Assembly: GCA_026982705.1 (NCBI GenBank)
Contig: JALSGP010000012.1
Location: 169,127 to 233,126, forward strand
Direction: 5' to 3'
Length of the DNA stretch: 64,000 nucleotides
Source: Alphaproteobacteria bacterium
Lineage (GTDB): Bacteria; Pseudomonadota; Alphaproteobacteria; Geminicoccales; Geminicoccaceae
Shown here piece by piece: positions 61,783 to 64,000 of the stretch. A model generated the notes under the pieces. The model worked only from the letters and a program-made list of their open reading frames with translations, was not told the DNA's origin and did not search any database. The position numbers and the translations under genes are program-made. How positions within the stretch are numbered: the first letter of the stretch is position 1; each line of letters opens with the position of its first letter.

Positions 61783-62153
61783 AGGTGCAGATCCTGGAGA
61801 AGAACGGCGAAGAGGTCTTCGCGGTGGTGCCCATCGAGCTCTGGCGCGAGCTCCTCGAGAAGGCCGAGGCGCTCGACGACATCCGGGCCCACGACGATGT
61901 CGTCGCCGCCCTCGAACGCGGCGAGGAGGAGCTCCTGCCGGCCGAGATCGCGGACCGTCTCGTCGCGGGCGAGAACCCCGTGAAGGTGTGGCGCGAATAC
62001 CGCGGTCTCACCCAGCGCGAGCTCGCCGACAAGGCCGGCCTCGCGCAGGCCTACATCGCGCAGATCGAGACCGGCAGGCGCAAGGGCACGGTCGATGTTT
62101 ACAAGCGCCTCGCCGCGGCGCTTCGGGTGGATATCGACGATCTGGTGGAGTGA
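61779..62153 (+). CDS. XRE-family antitoxin of the RelE-type module
   Basis: The 124-residue protein has an N-terminal part likely to wrap the toxin (KVQILEKNGEEVFAVVPIEL) and a C-terminal helix-turn-helix YRGLTQRELADKAGLAQAYI followed by IETGRRKGTVDVYKRLAAAL. The cognate partner is the preceding toxin, with which it overlaps by four bases. The promoter and palindrome ahead of the toxin gene are probably its operator. Confidence 0.85.
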   Translation: MKVQILEKNGEEVFAVVPIELWRELLEKAEALDDIRAHDDVVAALERGEEELLPAEIADRLVAGENPVKVWREYRGLTQRELADKAGLAQAYIAQIETGRRKGTVDVYKRLAAALRVDIDDLVE

Positions 62154-62157
62154 TCGC

Positions 62158-62427
62158 TTACGCCGCCAGCACCTCGGGGTGCTTCGCCACGATCCGCAGC
62201 AGCGCCAGCGCCGGTCCCCTGGGTTTGCGCCGTCCCTGCTCCCAGTCCTGGAGCGTGCGCACGCTCACGCCCAAAAGCGCCGCGAAGGCGCTCTGGGAAA
62301 GGCCGACACGGGCCCGGATGGCACGCACGTCCTCCGGCAGCTCCAGGGTGAAGCGCCGCCCGCGGCCGGCCTTGATGTCGCGCACCGCCTGCAGCAGCTC
62401 GGCACCGATGTCGCGCTTCGCGGTCAT
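62158..62427 (-). CDS. XRE-family antitoxin (HigA-2/NadS-like)
   Basis: The 89-residue protein has RRFTLELPEDVRAIRARVG and a helix-turn-helix LSQSAFAALLGVSVRTLQDW, then EQGRRKPRGPALALLRIVAK and the end HPEVLAA. It follows its toxin on the same strand, with overlapping stop and start (TCAT). This module is tail-to-tail with the RelE-type module, whose antitoxin ends four bases away. Confidence 0.87.
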   Translation of the reverse strand: MTAKRDIGAELLQAVRDIKAGRGRRFTLELPEDVRAIRARVGLSQSAFAALLGVSVRTLQDWEQGRRKPRGPALALLRIVAKHPEVLAA

Positions 62428-62735
62428 TCCTCGATCTCCTTCCGGATGCGGCGCAGCACCTCACGCGGGATGTCCGTCGCCTCGCTCTTGGCGTAGATCG
62501 CGAGCAGCCAGATCTCGCCCGCCCGCGACCGCCAGTAGTAGATGATCCGCACGCCGCCGCGCTTGCCGCGCCCGGAACGACGCCAGCGCAGCTTGCGCAG
62601 GCCGCCCGATCCAGGGATCAGGTCGCCGGCGTCGGGGCGGAAGGCCAGCAGCCACTGCAACGCCGCATACTCGGCATCGTCCAGATAGTCGTGAACGCGG
62701 GCCGTGAACCCGGGCGCCTGGACGAAACGGATCAT
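62424..62735 (-). CDS. RelE/HigB-2-type toxin
   Basis: The 103-residue protein (VQAPGFTARVHDYLDDAEY, then ALQWLLAFRPDAGDLIPG) has the HigB-2 layout: LRKLRWRRSGRGKRGGVRII as the basic mRNA-contacting strand and YYWRSRAGEIWLLAIYAKSEATDI near the end. It is the first gene of the second module, transcribed to the left. A perfect palindrome lies 12 bases before the ATG. Confidence 0.88.
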   Translation of the reverse strand: MIRFVQAPGFTARVHDYLDDAEYAALQWLLAFRPDAGDLIPGSGGLRKLRWRRSGRGKRGGVRIIYYWRSRAGEIWLLAIYAKSEATDIPREVLRRIRKEIEE

Positions 62736-62746
62736 CACCTCTGCAT

Positions 62747-62763
62747 ATACGGCATTGCCGTAT
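62747..62763. promoter_or_regulatory. Operator palindrome of the HigB-type module
   Basis: ATACGGC and GCCGTAT flank ATT in a perfect 17-bp inverted repeat, 12 bases before the toxin ATG on the minus strand. It is the likely binding site of the cognate antitoxin. Confidence 0.65.
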
Positions 62764-62902
62764 GAGTGGCAAGCGCCCGAATGGCAACGCAGGAGCGGCA
62801 GCCCCTCGTGAGCCGCTCGGTTCCTGGCGCGGCCGCACGTGGGACGAAATGCCGAATGCCCGGCCGGCCGCCGGCCTGTAGTCCCTTCCGCACCCGGGCC
62901 CA

Positions 62903-62971
62903 TCAGGTCGCCAGTGCCTCGGGGTGCTTCGCCACGGCCCGCAAGCGCGCGGGCGACGGGCCCTTGCGGTC
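62903..62971 (-). pseudogene. 3' stub of a second XRE antitoxin gene
   Basis: The last 22 codons, ending KGPSPARLRAVAKHPEALAT before TGA, align with the end of the intact antitoxin to the left (RGPALALLRIVAKHPEVLAA). An in-frame TGA at 62974-62972 stands just upstream and no helix-turn-helix precedes it. A 20-base direct repeat (CCTCGGGGTGCTTCGCCACG) is shared with the intact gene at 62169-62188 and here at 62917-62936. Confidence 0.75.
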
Positions 62972-63095
62972 TCATTGACCACGGTACCCGTCGTGTCACA
63001 GTATGAATGAGGGGGGACCGTCGGCCCGGGTCCCGTTCCCGGTCCGTCAAGGAAAGGCTGTCATGGTGCCCTCGACCCGGGCCGGGGAGGACGAG

Positions 63096-63647
63096 ATGTC
63101 CACCGACCGCGAACCGATCCGTTTTCGTTTCGCCGCCAGGAAGGCGTTGCAGGCGGTCGACTGGATGCTGTCGAGGCATCGATCGCTCGACCTCCACGCA
63201 ATCCTGAAAGCCTGCTACTTCGCGGACAAGGAGCATCTCAACCGCCACGGACGGCCGATCTTCGGCGCCAGCTACCGTGCCATGCGGTACGGGCCGGTGC
63301 CGGTGGAGATCTACGAGCTCCTCAAGGGAGAGCCGTTGCGGATCCGGGAGGCCGGCGTGGAACGCCTGCCCTGGCGGCTGGAGGGCTACCACGTGCGGCG
63401 CCGGTCCAATCGGGAGCCCGAGCTGTCCGCGCTGTCGGCGTCCGATCGCGAATGCCTGGAGCGGGCGCTGGCCAGGTCCGTCGCCATGACCTTCGACGAA
63501 CGCACCGCCGCCACCCACGGCCCCGACTGGCAGAAGGCCAGAATGGGCTGGATAGACTACCGCGACATGGTGGACGAGGACAATCCGCTGCGCGCGGCGA
63601 TCATCGAGGAGCTCGAGGATCCCGAGACGTGGCGGATGGAACTCTGA
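63096..63647 (+). CDS. Panacea-domain (SocA-like, DUF4065) antitoxin
   Basis: The 183-residue protein has the Panacea pattern: a start FRFAARKALQAVDWMLSRHRS, then LHAILKACYFADKEHLNRHG, FGASYRAMRYGPVPVEIYE and a terminal TFDERTAATHGPDW-type helix. Panacea domains act as antitoxins to many unrelated toxins; SocA, which carries this domain, delivers SocB to ClpXP in Caulobacter. GGGGAGG lies five bases before the ATG at 63096; an ATG at 63063 with GGAAAGG is an alternative. The stop lies inside a short downstream gene, the likely partner. Confidence 0.83.
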   Translation: MSTDREPIRFRFAARKALQAVDWMLSRHRSLDLHAILKACYFADKEHLNRHGRPIFGASYRAMRYGPVPVEIYELLKGEPLRIREAGVERLPWRLEGYHVRRRSNREPELSALSASDRECLERALARSVAMTFDERTAATHGPDWQKARMGWIDYRDMVDEDNPLRAAIIEELEDPETWRMEL

Positions 63648-63835
63648 GCATCGCCGCCTGGCAGGTCGTCTGGCCCTACGATCCCTGGGGCACGCCGCCC
63701 AAGCCGAAGATCTGGGTATGTCTCGCCCCGTCGAGGGGCCTGTTCACCCGCATCAACAGCGATCCGAGCCCGCTGCGGCCGTTCGCCGTTCTCCTTCCCG
63801 CGGCGTTGCACCCGGGACGATCGTCCGCGCCGTGA
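63629..63835 (+). CDS. Unrecognised partner of the Panacea antitoxin (candidate toxin)
   Basis: A 68-codon frame starts at a GTG (63629) overlapping the Panacea gene by 19 bases and reads AAWQVVWPYDPWGTPPKPKI, then WVCLAPSRGLFTRINSDPSP, ending at TGA. The first 55 residues look like a real folded beta domain of PemK/HigB-like size; the last few residues (LHPGRSSAP) look like a premature or frame-shifted end. The overlap with the Panacea gene supports a toxin-antitoxin pair. I recognise no family and the start is inferred. Confidence 0.55.
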   Translation: MADGTLSIAAWQVVWPYDPWGTPPKPKIWVCLAPSRGLFTRINSDPSPLRPFAVLLPAALHPGRSSAP

Positions 63836-63929
63836 TCACGCCGATAACGGCGCTCATGCGAGCGGCCGCGACACGGCCGCGGACGGTACGATGGCCACGG
63901 CATCGGCCGCGTCGCGCCGGTGCCCGTCC

Positions 63930-63943
63930 TTGACGTCGATCAA
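63930..63943. promoter_or_regulatory. FNR-type box near the right edge
   Basis: TTGACGTCGATCAA (63930-63943) is one base from TTGAT-N4-ATCAA. It lies 53 bases before an ATG at 63996 that follows GGGAGCGA, so a gene running off the right edge is probably under FNR/FixK control. The bases from 63836 to 63929 show no gene that I can support. Confidence 0.6.
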
Positions 63944-63995
63944 GGCGCCGGGATCCGGGCCGGCCCAGCCTGACATCGGTAGCGGGAGCGAGCCC

Positions 63996-64000
63996 ATGCA
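63996..64000 (+). CDS. Start of a gene running off the window (only the first bases)
   Basis: An ATG at 63996 is preceded by GGGAGCGA eight bases upstream and by the FNR-type box. Only one complete codon is visible, so nothing can be said of the product. Confidence 0.3.

Larger units (their letters stand above)
62736..63095. other. Gene-poor stretch with an operator palindrome and an antitoxin relic
   Basis: These 360 bases hold the perfect palindrome of the HigB-type module (62747-62763), the 23-codon 3' stub of a second XRE antitoxin (62903-62971), and an upstream region of the Panacea gene with two possible starts (63063, 63096). No other credible gene was found; open frames here have poor codon patterns. 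Confidence 0.6.

Overview
The window is a very GC-rich stretch of bacterial chromosome, most probably from an alphaproteobacterium of the Rhodospirillales kind. The basis is gene content: mnmG-rsmG-parA-parB, class I lysyl-tRNA synthetase, a usg-family protein, RcdA-like DUF1465, a small coiled-coil gene next to zapA, metZ, cysteine-free L31 beside a 41-residue L36, ccoNOQP with an FNR/FixK box, and groESL under a CIRCE element. The species is not resolved. Gene density is high, many genes overlap by 4-20 bases (ATGA/GTGA), and GTG starts are common.

Layout. 1-2.5 kb: the end of a surface-polysaccharide operon (glycosyltransferase, flippase). 2.4-7.5 kb: DNA maintenance (metallophosphoesterase, XerC, PriA, exonuclease III). 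7.5-12.6 kb: late cobalamin genes (cobD, cobQ, cobO, bluB) around a DUF945 protein. 12.7-14.6 kb: a metallo-beta-lactamase-fold hydrolase and a diguanylate cyclase. 14.7-18.9 kb: mnmG-rsmG-parA-parB, followed by a possible non-coding RNA. 19.2-25.5 kb: sulfur and one-carbon genes (metZ, metK, trmB), a hot-dog dehydratase, a zeta-class glutathione transferase, a DUF1465 protein and an N-formylglutamate amidohydrolase. 25.5-25.9 kb: two tandem, structurally matched small-RNA candidates. 25.9-31.8 kb: a HAD phosphatase, the Mrp/ApbC carrier, and the hflK-hflC-DUF2065-degP envelope quality-control operon. 31.8-37.4 kb: purH, rsmB and lysK. 37.5-41.5 kb: a Tat-exported peptide-binding protein, an ABC exporter, and rpmE-rpmJ. 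41.6-51.6 kb: a methyltransferase, a universal stress protein, zapA, a fused 5-oxoprolinase, a glycosyltransferase, tadA, a zinc-ribbon protein and ftsEX. 51.7-54 kb: groESL and usg. 54.7-59.2 kb: ccoNOQP and two membrane proteins. 59.4-59.7 kb: tRNA-Leu(CAA) and tRNA-Val(CAC).

From just after tRNA-Val to the right edge the character changes. This is an accessory region built of small genes and gene pieces: a RelA/SpoT-like open frame with an opposing gene over its 3' part, an S24 repressor that has lost its DNA-binding half, two complete toxin-antitoxin modules of opposite gene order with palindromic operators, the 3' stub of a third antitoxin, and a Panacea (SocA-like) antitoxin overlapping a short unrecognised partner. 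A second FNR-type box lies next to the right edge, ahead of a gene that begins at the last bases.

The strongest candidates for something undescribed are the tandem RNA pair at 25.6-25.9 kb, whose hairpins keep their shape with different bases and whose promoters carry inverted repeats at matching distances, and the Panacea-linked partner with the mosaic around it at 59.7-63.9 kb. All calls are from reading the sequence; no database was searched.
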